From Glycomyces tenuis DSM 44171 (GTDB lineage Bacteria > Actinomycetota > Actinomycetes > Mycobacteriales > Micromonosporaceae), in NCBI RefSeq assembly GCF_000427885.1, contig NZ_ATYW01000002.1:19073-83072 (forward strand): 64,000 nucleotides of DNA, read 5' to 3'. Position 1 is the stretch's first letter. Every line of letters starts with the position of its first letter. The notes beneath the pieces are model-generated. The model searched no databases, was not told the DNA's origin, and saw only the letters and a program-made list of their open reading frames with translations. Shown here piece by piece: positions 8,829 to 18,154 of the stretch. A program made the translations under genes and the position numbers.

Positions 8829-9815
8829 ATGGCAGTGACAGCAGGACCGGCGGAGCGCGCCGCCGAGGCACCACCGAAGACCAGGCCCCCCGGATCCAGA
8901 CGGAAGCCGTTGCGACATCGGCTGCGGCGGGACTGGCCGCTGGTCGTGCTCACTGTGCCCGCGATGGTGCAGCTGGCGGTCTTCTTCTACACCCCTTCGG
9001 CGTACAGCGTCATCGCGTTCATGGACTACAGCCCGTACCGGCCGCTGTGGGAGAACCCGATCATCGGGTTCACGCACTTCCAGATCCTGTTCGAAGACCC
9101 GTACTTCGTCGACGCGCTGTTCAACACCCTCCAGTTCGCGTTCGCGCAACTGATCTTCGTCTTCCCCATCTCGATCGGGCTCGCGCTGCTCATGCAGAGC
9201 ATCGTCTCGACCAAGCTGCGCAGCGTCTTCCAGTCGATCGTCTACCTGCCCTACTTCTTCTCCTGGGTCTTGGTCGTCACGGTGTTCAACCAGGTGCTCG
9301 GCCAAGACGGCCTGTTCAGCCGCTGGCTGCTGGGCATGGGCGGCGAGCGGCTCGACATCATGAGAGACCCCGACACCTTCATGTTCCTGGCGTGGATGCA
9401 GTGGACCTGGAAGGACGCCGGCTGGGGCATGATCATCTTCCTCGCCGCGCTCGCGTCGATCAACCCGGCCCTGTACGAGGCCGCGGCCGTCGACGGCGCC
9501 AACCGCTGGAGGCGCCTGTGGCACATCACCCTCCCGGGCATCCGCCCGGTGATCGTGCTCCTGCTCATCCTCCAGCTCGGCGGCATCCTCTCAGTCGGCT
9601 TCGAGCAGTACCAACTCCAGCGGGAGATGGTCGGCTGGGGCACCTCCGAAGTGCTGGACACCTTCGTGTACTACCGGACCATCCTGGCCTCGAACGGCGA
9701 ATCGCTCGGCACCGCCGCCGGCCTGTTCAAGGGGATCATCGGGCTGCTGCTCATCCTCGCCGCCAACCACATCGCCCACCGCTTCGGAGAGCAAGGGATC
9801 TACCAGAAGTCATGA
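8829..9815 (+). CDS. ABC sugar permease, LplB-like
   Basis: 328 aa with about six membrane spans after a basic cytoplasmic N-terminus (RRKPLRHRLRRDWP). The ATPase-contact loop EAAAVDGANRWRRLWHITLP is the canonical EAA motif. It is the first of two permeases of the family-1 carbohydrate importer. The ATG at 8829 is preferred over the open frame upstream because it begins right after the intergenic region and precedes the basic N-terminus. Its stop overlaps the next start (ATGA), so the two are translationally coupled. Confidence 0.92.
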   Translation: MAVTAGPAERAAEAPPKTRPPGSRRKPLRHRLRRDWPLVVLTVPAMVQLAVFFYTPSAYSVIAFMDYSPYRPLWENPIIGFTHFQILFEDPYFVDALFNTLQFAFAQLIFVFPISIGLALLMQSIVSTKLRSVFQSIVYLPYFFSWVLVVTVFNQVLGQDGLFSRWLLGMGGERLDIMRDPDTFMFLAWMQWTWKDAGWGMIIFLAALASINPALYEAAAVDGANRWRRLWHITLPGIRPVIVLLLILQLGGILSVGFEQYQLQREMVGWGTSEVLDTFVYYRTILASNGESLGTAAGLFKGIIGLLLILAANHIAHRFGEQGIYQKS

Positions 9816-10771
9816 GCGCCACCATCGCCGAACGCACCCCCGCCCGCCGGCGCCGCCGGAGCAACCGCCCCGTGTGGGACGAGGAGCCGTCGTCAGTCGG
9901 CAAAGCCGCCAAGGGCCTGTTCCTGCTTCTCTACGCCGCGGCGATCCTCATCCCGCTGTGGGCGGTGCTCGCCACGAGTGTCGCGACCGAGGAGGCGCTC
10001 CTGGAGGGCGGCGGGGACATGGTGTTCCTGCCGACCGAGGTGAGCTTTCAGGCCTACCGCGAGATCCTCTCGGGCGGCGCGGTCACCAGATCGCTGCTGT
10101 TCTCGCTGCTGCTGACCGCCGTGGGCACCGCGATCAGCCTGGCCCTGACGGTCGGCGCGGCCTATGGACTCTCGCGTCCCGGCTCGGTGTGGCACCGCAA
10201 GTTCCTCACGCTCATCCTCATCACGATGCTGTTCGCCCCCGGCATGTACCCCGCCTACCTCGTGGTCCAGGACCTGGGACTGCTCAACGAGATGTGGGCG
10301 CTGATCCTGCCGGTGTGCTTCAGCGCCTGGAACCTCATCGTCCTGCGCACCTTCTTCATGACGGCCATCCCAGGCGAGCTCATCGACGCGGCCAGGATCG
10401 ACGGCGCCGGGGAGTTCCGGACCATGTTCAAAGTGGTCCTGCCGATGTCCAAGGCGATCCTGGCCGTCATCGGCCTGTTCTACGCCGTCGGATACTGGAA
10501 CACCTACTTCCTGGCCGTGCTCTACACCCCCGGTCTGGAGACGAAACCGATCCAGGTGCTCATCCAGCAATGGCTCCTGACCTCCGGCGGCGGCCCGACC
10601 GGCCAGGACGCCGCCGCCGCCGCCGCGATCGCCTCGGGCATGGAGAACGCCCCCGCCGCCTCGCTGAAGATGGCCGCGGTGGTGTGCACGATCATCCCGA
10701 TCGTGATCATGTACCCGTTCATCCAGAAGCACTTCACCAAGGCCGTCATCACCGGCGCCGTCAAAGGCTAG
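9812..10771 (+). CDS. ABC sugar permease, YtcP-like
   Basis: 319 aa, six predicted membrane helices, with the EAA-type loop DAARIDGAGEFRTMFKVVLP. It partners the preceding permease to form the membrane channel. It belongs to the subclass with a long periplasmic-side insert near the end (QQWLLTSGGGPTGQDAAAAA), which is typical of permeases working with the large lipoprotein type upstream. The start overlaps the previous stop by 4 bases, and the dehydrogenase gene follows after 77 bases. Confidence 0.92.
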   Translation: MSATIAERTPARRRRRSNRPVWDEEPSSVGKAAKGLFLLLYAAAILIPLWAVLATSVATEEALLEGGGDMVFLPTEVSFQAYREILSGGAVTRSLLFSLLLTAVGTAISLALTVGAAYGLSRPGSVWHRKFLTLILITMLFAPGMYPAYLVVQDLGLLNEMWALILPVCFSAWNLIVLRTFFMTAIPGELIDAARIDGAGEFRTMFKVVLPMSKAILAVIGLFYAVGYWNTYFLAVLYTPGLETKPIQVLIQQWLLTSGGGPTGQDAAAAAAIASGMENAPAASLKMAAVVCTIIPIVIMYPFIQKHFTKAVITGAVKG

Positions 10772-10848
10772 GCGGTGCCACCGATCGAGCAGTCGCTCAA
10801 TGGATCGGACAGAACCTGCAAATTCGATCTCATCACCGGAGGCGGCAA

Positions 10849-11865
10849 GTGGCGACCGAACCCCGATCAAGGATGCGCGCCGCGTTCGCGATGGCCCCGG
10901 AGTCCCTGCAGACCCGGATCTTCAGCCCCGAACAGCTCGACGAGCTCGCCCGCCGGCTCGACCTCGCTTCGGCAGTGCTGCGGGGCCGAGAGGACGTCGA
11001 CCGGCTCCCGCAGGCCGATCGCATCGAACTCCTCATCGCCGGATGGGGGTGCCCGGTGCTCGACGAGGCGCTGCTCGAGCGCCTTCCCGCACTCCGCTAT
11101 GTCATCCACAGCGCCGGTTCGGTCAAGCCCTTCGTCACCGACGCGGTCTGGGAGCGCGGCATCCGCGTCTCCTCGCAGGCCGCGGCGAATGCCATCCCGG
11201 TGGCCGAGTACACGGTCGCGATGATCGTGCTCGCGAACAAGGGGGTCTTCGCCATGGCCGGGCGCGCCCGACGCGGCGAACCCGACCCCGACATCCGCAC
11301 CGAGCTCGCCCACGCCGGCAACTTTGGCAAGACCGTGGGCGTCGTCGGCGCCTCCCAGATCGGCGCCCTGGTGCTCCGGATGCTCTCGGCCTACGACCTG
11401 CGGCTCATGGTCGCCGACCCGACGCTCGACGAGTCCGGGGCCGCCGCGCTCGGAGCGCGGCTGGTGTCCCTCGATGCACTCGTCCGCGAAAGCGACGTGG
11501 TCAGCGTTCACGCGCCCTCACTCCCCGAGACCCGGGGATTGATCGGCGCGGCCGAGCTGGACGCCATGCGCCCCGGCGCCACGCTCATCAACACCGCGCG
11601 CGCCGAGCTGGTCGACCAGGACGCCCTCCTGCGCGTCACCGCGACCGGCCGCATCTCGGCGATCCTGGACCTGGTCCATCCCGGCGAGGGCGCGCGCGCC
11701 CTCGCCGGGATGGACAACGTCGTCATCACCCCGCACCTGGCCGGATCGGTCGGCGTCGAGCTCCACCGAATGGGCGCCGGGGTCCTCGACGAAGTCCGCC
11801 GGGTCACCGACGGCGCCCCGCTGCATTTCCCCATCGACCCCCGGACCCTTGCACGCTCCGCCTGA
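10849..11865 (+). CDS. D-2-hydroxyacid dehydrogenase family protein
   Basis: 338 aa, NAD(P)-dependent. The nucleotide-binding segment is VGVVGASQIGALVLRML, in which the usual third Gly of GxGxxG is changed. The catalytic Arg lies in NTARAELVDQDAL and the catalytic His in ITPHLAGS. The family reduces 2-oxoacids or oxidises hydroxyacids; the substrate here cannot be read. The GTG start at 10849 is chosen because GGAGG lies 6 nt upstream (10838-10842); an internal ATG at 10873 lacks such a site. It sits in the importer operon, so a sugar-acid role is plausible. Confidence 0.85.
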   Translation: MATEPRSRMRAAFAMAPESLQTRIFSPEQLDELARRLDLASAVLRGREDVDRLPQADRIELLIAGWGCPVLDEALLERLPALRYVIHSAGSVKPFVTDAVWERGIRVSSQAAANAIPVAEYTVAMIVLANKGVFAMAGRARRGEPDPDIRTELAHAGNFGKTVGVVGASQIGALVLRMLSAYDLRLMVADPTLDESGAAALGARLVSLDALVRESDVVSVHAPSLPETRGLIGAAELDAMRPGATLINTARAELVDQDALLRVTATGRISAILDLVHPGEGARALAGMDNVVITPHLAGSVGVELHRMGAGVLDEVRRVTDGAPLHFPIDPRTLARSA

Positions 11866-11883
11866 ACGAGAGGTCTCAACCCG

Positions 11884-13614
11884 ATGTCCGAGCCGACCGA
11901 TGACACCGCCCGCGACCCCCTCGCCCTGGACTACAACGGCTGGCTGTTCTGGCAGCACTCCACGCCGGAGCAGAAGCAGGCGCAGTTGCGGCGCCAAGAG
12001 GACATACTCGCTCGCGCCAAGGGCGCCATCGGGGAGACCACCTTCATCTCCGAACTGGCGATGGTCGAGCCGACCGAGTTCTCCATCGGGAGCGGCTCCT
12101 ACGTCGCGGCGCACGCCTACATCACCGGCACCGTCAATATGGGCGACGACTGCACGGTCAACGCGTTCACCGTCGTCCGCGGCACCGTGACCTGCGGCGA
12201 CGGGGTGCGGATCGGCGCCCACACCTCGATCCTCGGCTTCAACCACTCGACCGCGCCCGACCGGCGGATCTATCTCCAGCCGGGCACCGAGATCGGGATC
12301 CGCATCGGCGAGGACGTCTGGATCGGGTCGAACGTCGTCATCGTGGACGGGGTGAACATCGGATCCCACGCCGTCATCGGCGCGGGCTCGGTCGTGACCT
12401 CCGACGTGCCCGACTGGGCGATCGTCGCCGGCAACCCCGCGCGCCTCATACGGGACCGGCGGGCGCCGCGCAAGGCGGCGCGGCATGAACTGGCGTCGGC
12501 GCTGCGCGACTTCGGAGAGACCGCCCGGGAGCAGGTCGGCGCGATCATCGCCCGCAGCTGGGAACCCGATGCGCTCGCCGCCGACGGCACGAGCCCGGGC
12601 CGCTACGTCGACGCCCCCGGCTCGCACGCCACGCTGCGCGCACACGCCGACGCGGTGGAGCTGTCGATGCTGCTCACCGCCGAGGCGCCCGAGCAGCTCA
12701 CGCGCGAGCAGCACATCGCGCGGCTGCGCGAGAACCAGGACCCGGCCACCGGGCTCACCCCGCTGCTCGTCGACGGCCGGCACGCGGGTCCGCCGACCGG
12801 CTACGACGACGGGTCCGCGCACTACCACGTCCTGAGCCTCGGCTACGCCCTCGACCTGCTGGGCAGCAGCCTCGAACACCCGATCAGGGCGGTCGAGCGG
12901 CTCAGCCTGGGCGAGATCGTCGCGGTCCTGGAGGGTCAGCCCTGGAAGGACATGGGGTGGGCGGCGGGCGCGGGCGTCGACACGATGGGCACCGCGCTGC
13001 TGTGGAACCTCCGCACAGGTGACCCCGAGATCGCCCGCGACCAGGCGAACACGATGTTCGGATGGCTGCTCACGAACGCGCGCCGCGACACCGGCATGTG
13101 GTGCGCGCCCCGGCTCTCCGACGGGATGCTGCAGGTCGTCAACGGCTACTACCGCGCCATCCGCGGCAGCTTCGCGCAGTACGGACTCCCCGTCCCCTAC
13201 CCTGAGCGGGTCATCGACGCGGTGCTCGAACACGCGCGCGACGAGCGCCACTTCGGTCCGGGGCGGACCACGGCGTGCAACGCCCTGGACATCGCCCACC
13301 CACTGTGGATCGCCGCGAAGCAGACCTCGCACCGGAAGGCAGAGGTCACCGCGCTGGCGCAGCGGATGGCGACCGAGACCATCGCACGCTGGCAGCCGCA
13401 CGAGGGATTCGCGTTCCGCCTCGCCCCGCTCGGAGGGCCGCTGACCGCAGAACACCGCCCAGGCCTGCAGGGCACCGAGATGTGGGCCGCGACGCTCTGG
13501 TACCTCGCCGACCTCGCGGGCGTCTCGGAGTCCCTCGGCTACCGCCCCGCCGGCGTGCACCGCCCCGAACCGGCGTTCGACCTGTCCGAGATGAACGGCT
13601 CGCGGCGGCCCTGA
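11884..13614 (+). CDS. Hexapeptide acyltransferase fused to a toroid domain
   Basis: 576 aa, two parts. Residues about 55-195 are a left-handed beta-helix acyltransferase: hexapeptide turns such as [27 protein letters not shown] and [25 protein letters not shown], ending in the standard [10 protein letters not shown] His near IGAHTS or GFNHST could be catalytic. Residues about 200-560 look like an alpha/alpha-toroid of repeated helices ([39 protein letters not shown] split here for reading). I know no named enzyme with this architecture. It follows the dehydrogenase by 18 bases in the same operon, so sugar acylation or handling of acylated oligosaccharides is a guess from context. Confidence 0.75.
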   Translation: MSEPTDDTARDPLALDYNGWLFWQHSTPEQKQAQLRRQEDILARAKGAIGETTFISELAMVEPTEFSIGSGSYVAAHAYITGTVNMGDDCTVNAFTVVRGTVTCGDGVRIGAHTSILGFNHSTAPDRRIYLQPGTEIGIRIGEDVWIGSNVVIVDGVNIGSHAVIGAGSVVTSDVPDWAIVAGNPARLIRDRRAPRKAARHELASALRDFGETAREQVGAIIARSWEPDALAADGTSPGRYVDAPGSHATLRAHADAVELSMLLTAEAPEQLTREQHIARLRENQDPATGLTPLLVDGRHAGPPTGYDDGSAHYHVLSLGYALDLLGSSLEHPIRAVERLSLGEIVAVLEGQPWKDMGWAAGAGVDTMGTALLWNLRTGDPEIARDQANTMFGWLLTNARRDTGMWCAPRLSDGMLQVVNGYYRAIRGSFAQYGLPVPYPERVIDAVLEHARDERHFGPGRTTACNALDIAHPLWIAAKQTSHRKAEVTALAQRMATETIARWQPHEGFAFRLAPLGGPLTAEHRPGLQGTEMWAATLWYLADLAGVSESLGYRPAGVHRPEPAFDLSEMNGSRRP

Positions 13615-13749
13615 TCGTCCATGACGGGAACTGTCGGGAGGGAAGGCGGCTCGGGCATGGAACCCCGGAGGCCCCGGTCGTTCCGGTGCCGAACGGGGGT
13701 TCTGCGCGGTGCTCCGGGGCGTGTTGAGCGGAGTCGGTATCGTTCCGGT

Positions 13750-14793
13750 GTGACCGATGCCGAACCTCCTCGCCGTCGCCGCGGCATGCGCGAAGTCGCC
13801 CGAGCCGCAGGCGTGTCGACATCCACGGTCGGGAACGTGGTGAACAATCCGCAGCGGGTCGCGCCCGAGACCCGGCGGCGGGTGGAGCGGGCGATGGCGG
13901 AGGTCGGTTTCGTCCGCAGCGGGGCCGCCCGGCAGCTTCGAGGCGTCCCCAGCCGGATGGTGGGCGTGGTCACGCTCGACACCGGCAATCCGTTCTACGC
14001 GGAGGTGAACCGCGGGATCGAGGACCGGCTCGCCGACGTCGCCTGCATGGCGCTGTTCTGCAGCACCGACGGAAGGCGCGAGAAGGAGGACCAAGCGCTG
14101 ACCGCACTGGAGGAGCAGGGCGTGCGCGGCATCATCATCACGCCCGTGGACGAGAACTTCGACCGGTTCGACCGCATCGGTCGCCGCGGGACTCCGGTCG
14201 TTCTGCTCGACCAATCTCGCGGCGCGTTGGACCTGTGCGCGGTCGCGACGGACAACCTGCACGGCGGGAAGTTGGCCGCCGAGCATCTCCTGTCCCTCGG
14301 CCACACCCGCATCGCCTTGCTGTGGCCGACGGTCGACGTGCGGACGGTCCTGGACCGCCGGAACGGCATCCGCCAGGCGGTCGACTCGGCCGGCCTCGAC
14401 CCCGAGCGCGCACTGGTCGAGTTCGACATCGTGCCGCCGCACCTCGTGGAGGGCGCCGATGAGGCGGTCGGTCGGATACTGGCGAGCCCGCATCGGCCCA
14501 CGGCGGTCATCTGCTTCAACGACCTCGCGGCGCTCGGAGCCATGCGCGGGCTCAAACGTCGGCGGGTCCGCGTGCCGGAGGACCTCTCGCTGGTCGGCTT
14601 CGACGATCTGGAGTTCGCCGCCCACCTCAGCCCCGAGCTGACGACCGTCAACAATCCGAAATACGAGCTCGGGCGGGTAGCGGCGGACATGCTGCTGTCC
14701 GAGGCGGACACGCACCATCGGCATCGGGAGATCTGCTTCCAGCCTTCGCTTTCGGTACGCGACTCCGCGGCCGCGCCGCCGCATGGTGGTTGA
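13750..14793 (+). CDS. LacI-family transcriptional regulator
   Basis: 347 aa. The N-terminal HTH with hinge (REVARAAGVSTSTVGNVVNN) is followed by a periplasmic-binding-protein-like sugar sensor (VGVVTLDTGNPFYAEVNRGIE ... GFDDLEFAAHLSPELTTV, split for reading). The recognition helix has STVGNVV where most LacI proteins have STVSRVL. The GTG start at 13750 is 6 nt after a TATCGT hexamer (13738-13743), consistent with a leaderless transcript. It separates the uptake operon from the secreted mannanase gene and probably controls one or both. Confidence 0.88.
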   Translation: MTDAEPPRRRRGMREVARAAGVSTSTVGNVVNNPQRVAPETRRRVERAMAEVGFVRSGAARQLRGVPSRMVGVVTLDTGNPFYAEVNRGIEDRLADVACMALFCSTDGRREKEDQALTALEEQGVRGIIITPVDENFDRFDRIGRRGTPVVLLDQSRGALDLCAVATDNLHGGKLAAEHLLSLGHTRIALLWPTVDVRTVLDRRNGIRQAVDSAGLDPERALVEFDIVPPHLVEGADEAVGRILASPHRPTAVICFNDLAALGAMRGLKRRRVRVPEDLSLVGFDDLEFAAHLSPELTTVNNPKYELGRVAADMLLSEADTHHRHREICFQPSLSVRDSAAAPPHGG

Positions 14794-14956
14794 CGTGTTT
14801 CGGAAAGTTCTTGGAACGTTGCATCGAAATCAATCAGTTGGGCGGCTCGTCGGCGTTACATCCCGCAAATTGAGACAGTAGCGGCCAATCTGGTCCTTCT
14901 GGCATCACGTTGAACTGCGGTTATGCAGACGATCATGATCTTATGCTTCATTTATA

Positions 14957-14986
14957 TTGACATTACTCGATTTGCAACGTGACAAT
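14957..14986 (+). promoter_or_regulatory. Possible promoter of the GH26 gene
   Basis: TTGACA (14957-14962) followed after 18 bp by GACAAT (14981-14986). TTGACATT recurs ahead of the GH12 gene (16719-16726). AATTGAAGTCC just downstream here is the exact reverse complement of GGACTTCAATT at about 16730-16740 before GH12, hinting at a shared regulator site. Confidence 0.45.
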
Positions 14987-15073
14987 TGAAGTCCACCTCA
15001 ATTCATCGGCGGCGAAGCCCGAACCGACCGAGTCCCTCTCGCCGCCGGCAGTCCATCCCTTCTGGAGATCATC

Positions 15074-16522
15074 ATGCGATCATCAATGTCCACCGTCGGC
15101 GTTCGAGCTCGCAGGCGGCGATGGCGCCGCCTGCTCTTGACCTGCCTCGTAGCGGCGTCCGCCGTCGCCGCGAGCCTGTGGTTCGGTCTCGGCACCGCCT
15201 CAGCGGCACCGGCACCGCTGGTCGGCACGGCCTCCGGCCGCTGCCTGGACGTCACGGGCGCCAGCGACGCCCCCGGCACCGCCGTGGTCATCTGGGACTG
15301 CAATGGCGGCGCCAACCAGCAGTGGGAGTTCACCGGTGCCGGTGAACTGCGCACTCTGGGCGGCACTCGCTGCCTCGACGCGTTCGACAACCAGACCGCC
15401 GCCGGCACCCGGCTGGTGATCTGGAATTGCAACGGCGGCGCCAACCAGCAGTTCAGACTCAACGGCGACGGCAGCATCACCGGCGTCCAGTCGGGGCTGT
15501 GCGTCGACGTCATTGGCGCCGGTACCGCCAATGGCACCGAGGTCGGGCTGTGGGACTGCAACGGGCAGGCCAACCAGCGGTGGTCGACCGGCGGCGACGG
15601 CGGCGGCAACCAGGAGTGCGATGTGGAACCGAACAACCCCGACGCCAACCAGCAGGCCCGCAACCTGCTGTGCTTCATCGACAGCCAGTACGGCAACCAC
15701 ATCATCTCCGGGCAGCAGGAATCCACCTGGATCGGCGGCCCCGACTACGAGATGAACTACATCTACAACAACACCGGCGAGTACCCTGCGATCCGCGGGC
15801 TCGATCGCGGCGACTCGCCGGACTTCTCCCAGCGGGCCATCGACTGGTGGAACGCCGGCGGCATCCCCATGATCGGGTACCACATGGGCGCGCCCACCTT
15901 CCCCGACGGCTACGACGGCAGCCGGCAGACCGTCTCCATCGACCGGGTCCTGACACCCGGAACGGCGGAGAACGCCTCGTTCCACGAGCGGCTCGACGGC
16001 GCCGCCACCGAACTGCAGCAGCTCGAGAACGCCGGAGTCGCGGCGATCTGGCGGCCCTTCCACGAGGCCGGCGGCACCTGGTTCTGGTGGAGCAAGGAAG
16101 GCGGCTCCCAGTACAACCGCCTGTGGCGGTACATGTACGACTACTACACCAACACCAAGGGACTGGACAACCTGGTCTGGCTGCACCCGTTCAACGGCGA
16201 CCCGGACCCTTCGTTCTACCCGGGTGACGCCTACGTCGACTTCTCGGGCGCGGACACCTACGCCGGCGACGGCAACTACGGTCCGCTGACCGGGATGTTC
16301 AACGAGACGCGCGCCATCGTCGGCAACGACATGCCGATCGCGCTGCACGAGAACGGCCCGATCCCCGACCCCGACCAGTTGCGATCCACCGGCACCGGCT
16401 GGGTGCTGTTCTGCACCTGGCACGGGAACCACCTCACGAACAGCAACTCGGTGTCGCACCTGCGCCACGTCTACAGCAGCGACTACGTCATCACCCGCGA
16501 CGAAGTGCCCGATCTCGGCTGA
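15074..16522 (+). CDS. Secreted CBM13-GH26 beta-mannanase
   Basis: 482 aa. A long basic-hydrophobic signal peptide (about 1-44, ending ASAAPAP) leads into a ricin-B-like CBM13 (about 48-170) with three QxW repeats (NQQWEF, NQQFRL, NQRWST). A GH26 barrel then runs from about 185 to the end: RPFHEAGGTWFWW gives the acid/base Glu331 and ALHENGP the nucleophile Glu426. GH26 enzymes mostly cut internal beta-1,4-mannan bonds. The CBM13 being N-terminal differs from the two neighbours, where it is C-terminal. GGAGA lies 6 nt before the ATG. A strong hairpin follows. Confidence 0.92.
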   Translation: MRSSMSTVGVRARRRRWRRLLLTCLVAASAVAASLWFGLGTASAAPAPLVGTASGRCLDVTGASDAPGTAVVIWDCNGGANQQWEFTGAGELRTLGGTRCLDAFDNQTAAGTRLVIWNCNGGANQQFRLNGDGSITGVQSGLCVDVIGAGTANGTEVGLWDCNGQANQRWSTGGDGGGNQECDVEPNNPDANQQARNLLCFIDSQYGNHIISGQQESTWIGGPDYEMNYIYNNTGEYPAIRGLDRGDSPDFSQRAIDWWNAGGIPMIGYHMGAPTFPDGYDGSRQTVSIDRVLTPGTAENASFHERLDGAATELQQLENAGVAAIWRPFHEAGGTWFWWSKEGGSQYNRLWRYMYDYYTNTKGLDNLVWLHPFNGDPDPSFYPGDAYVDFSGADTYAGDGNYGPLTGMFNETRAIVGNDMPIALHENGPIPDPDQLRSTGTGWVLFCTWHGNHLTNSNSVSHLRHVYSSDYVITRDEVPDLG

Positions 16523-16565
16523 CGCCGGAGACCGGCCACCGTCGGCGATCAAGCCGACCGAATCG

Positions 16566-16603
16566 CGCGATGGCCGGGAAGGGAACCCTTCTCGGCCATC
16601 GCG
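16566..16603. terminator. Terminator after the GH26 gene
   Basis: An 18-bp stem with one G-T wobble, arms CGCGATGGCCGGGAAGGG (16566-16583) and CCCTTCTCGGCCATCGCG (16586-16603), about 40 nt after the stop. Confidence 0.85.
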
Positions 16604-16806
16604 ACCCATCCGGATGCCGCTCCGATAGGCCGCCGATGACGCGCCCCGCCGCCTCCTCTGCATCGATCCGCCGCATGTGAACGCGCCCAGGGAGGCTTCG
16701 GCGGCCCTCATTCAATCCTTGACATTGACGGACTTCAATTCAACGGCCAATGTGGATGGAAGTTCCAACGAGAACCATCGGAATCAGATAAAAGGAGAAG
16801 TCCCTC

Positions 16807-18021
16807 ATGAATACTCGATCACGATGGCGGCGCCTCGTCGCACTCGCCACGGCGACCCTCGCTGCGACGGCCGCGATGCTGGTCAGCGCCGGTCCGGCAC
16901 AGGCGGAGACGACCTGTGACGCGTTCGATTCGATCGACCAGGGCAAGTACTGGATCAACAACAACCTGTGGGGCCAGGAGGCCGGCACCGGCTGGCAGTG
17001 CATCACCGACACCTACACCAGCGGCGACACCATCGGCTGGACCACCGACTGGTCCTGGAGCGGCGGGCAGTACAGCGTTAAGTCCTTCGCCAGTTCGGTG
17101 CTCGGCTGGCACTGGGGCTGGCGGAACTCGAACAGCGGCCTGCCCGTCCAACTCTCCGGCCCCGAGACCGTCAGGTCCAGTTGGGACTTCCGGGTCACCG
17201 ACAATCCGGGCACGATGAACGTCGCCTACGACATGTGGCTGCACACGATCCCCAACCCGACCTGGGAGCACAATCCCACCGACGAGATCATGATCTGGCC
17301 CTACCGCTCCGGCGGGGCGGGCCCGATCGGCGAAGTGGCCGCCACCGTGACCATCGACGGCATCACCTGGAACCTCCACCGGGGCAACATCGGCTGGAAC
17401 GTGTTCTCGTTCGTCGCCACCAGCAACCGCACCTCGGTCGACCTGAACATCAGCAGCTTCCTCGACGACCTCGTCGCGCGCGGCTGGGTGCCCGCGAACA
17501 AGTACCTCACCAGCGTGCAAGCGGGCACCGAGGTCTTCACCGGCAGCGGCACGCTCACCACCGACGCCTACTCGGTGAGCGTCGGCGGCGACGGCTCCGG
17601 CGGCGGCGATCCGGCGCAGATCCGCAACCGCCACAGCGGCTTGTGCCTGGACGACTACGAATGGGCCACCGAACCGGGGGCCGAGGTCCGGCAATGGACC
17701 TGCAACGGCCAGACGGTCCAGGACTGGTACCTGGACCCGGTCGGCGACGGGTACTACACCATCCGCAACGGCCACAGCGGCTTGTGCCTGGACGACTACG
17801 AATGGGCCACCGAACCGGGGGCCGAGGTCCGGCAATGGACGTGCAGCGGCCAGCCGGTCCAGCAGTGGGAAGTGGTCCCGGCCGCAGACGGGTACTCCAC
17901 CCTGGTGAACCGCCACAGCGGCCTGTGCCTCGACAACTACGGCTGGGGCACTGAACCGGGGGCCGAGGTCCGGCAATGGACGTGCAGCGGCAACGCCGCC
18001 CAGCAGTGGCAGATCGGCTAG
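16807..18021 (+). CDS. Secreted GH12 endoglucanase/xyloglucanase with CBM13
   Basis: 404 aa. Signal peptide about 1-33 (AGPAQA|ET), GH12 beta-jelly-roll about 35-262, Gly-rich linker, then a ricin-type CBM13 (about 270-404). The nucleophile should be Glu160 in DEIMIWPY and the acid/base Glu242 in AGTEVFTGSGTL. GH12 enzymes cut beta-1,4-glucan or xyloglucan; with GH74 and alpha-galactosidases nearby, xyloglucan is a good candidate. The ribosome site AAGGAG is 8 nt before the ATG. The CBM13 repeats are nearly identical at DNA level, which points to a recent internal duplication. Confidence 0.92.
   Translation: MNTRSRWRRLVALATATLAATAAMLVSAGPAQAETTCDAFDSIDQGKYWINNNLWGQEAGTGWQCITDTYTSGDTIGWTTDWSWSGGQYSVKSFASSVLGWHWGWRNSNSGLPVQLSGPETVRSSWDFRVTDNPGTMNVAYDMWLHTIPNPTWEHNPTDEIMIWPYRSGGAGPIGEVAATVTIDGITWNLHRGNIGWNVFSFVATSNRTSVDLNISSFLDDLVARGWVPANKYLTSVQAGTEVFTGSGTLTTDAYSVSVGGDGSGGGDPAQIRNRHSGLCLDDYEWATEPGAEVRQWTCNGQTVQDWYLDPVGDGYYTIRNGHSGLCLDDYEWATEPGAEVRQWTCSGQPVQQWEVVPAADGYSTLVNRHSGLCLDNYGWGTEPGAEVRQWTCSGNAAQQWQIG
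17631..17840 (+). repeat. Tandem duplication inside the GH12 CBM13
   Basis: The 69 bases 17631-17699 recur without a change at 17772-17840, a period of 141 bases (47 codons). A third, more diverged unit follows at about 17913-17981. The repeat encodes HSGLCLDDYEWATEPGAEVR, one lobe of the lectin domain. Confidence 0.9.
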
Positions 18022-18154
18022 CACGAGCGATACCCGCCGATTCATCGACAGGCGGCGCGGCCCCGATCCGTCGGCCACCCGAGACGGTGGCACCGCTGAT
18101 CGACCGCGCCGCCGTACCGGACCGGCACCCGACTCGAATTTAGGAGTGTGTGTT

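Noticed and set aside
9047..9811. Frame reading upstream of the second permease
   Set aside because: It is Arg/His/Pro-rich noise overlapping the first permease; the real start is the ATG at 9812.
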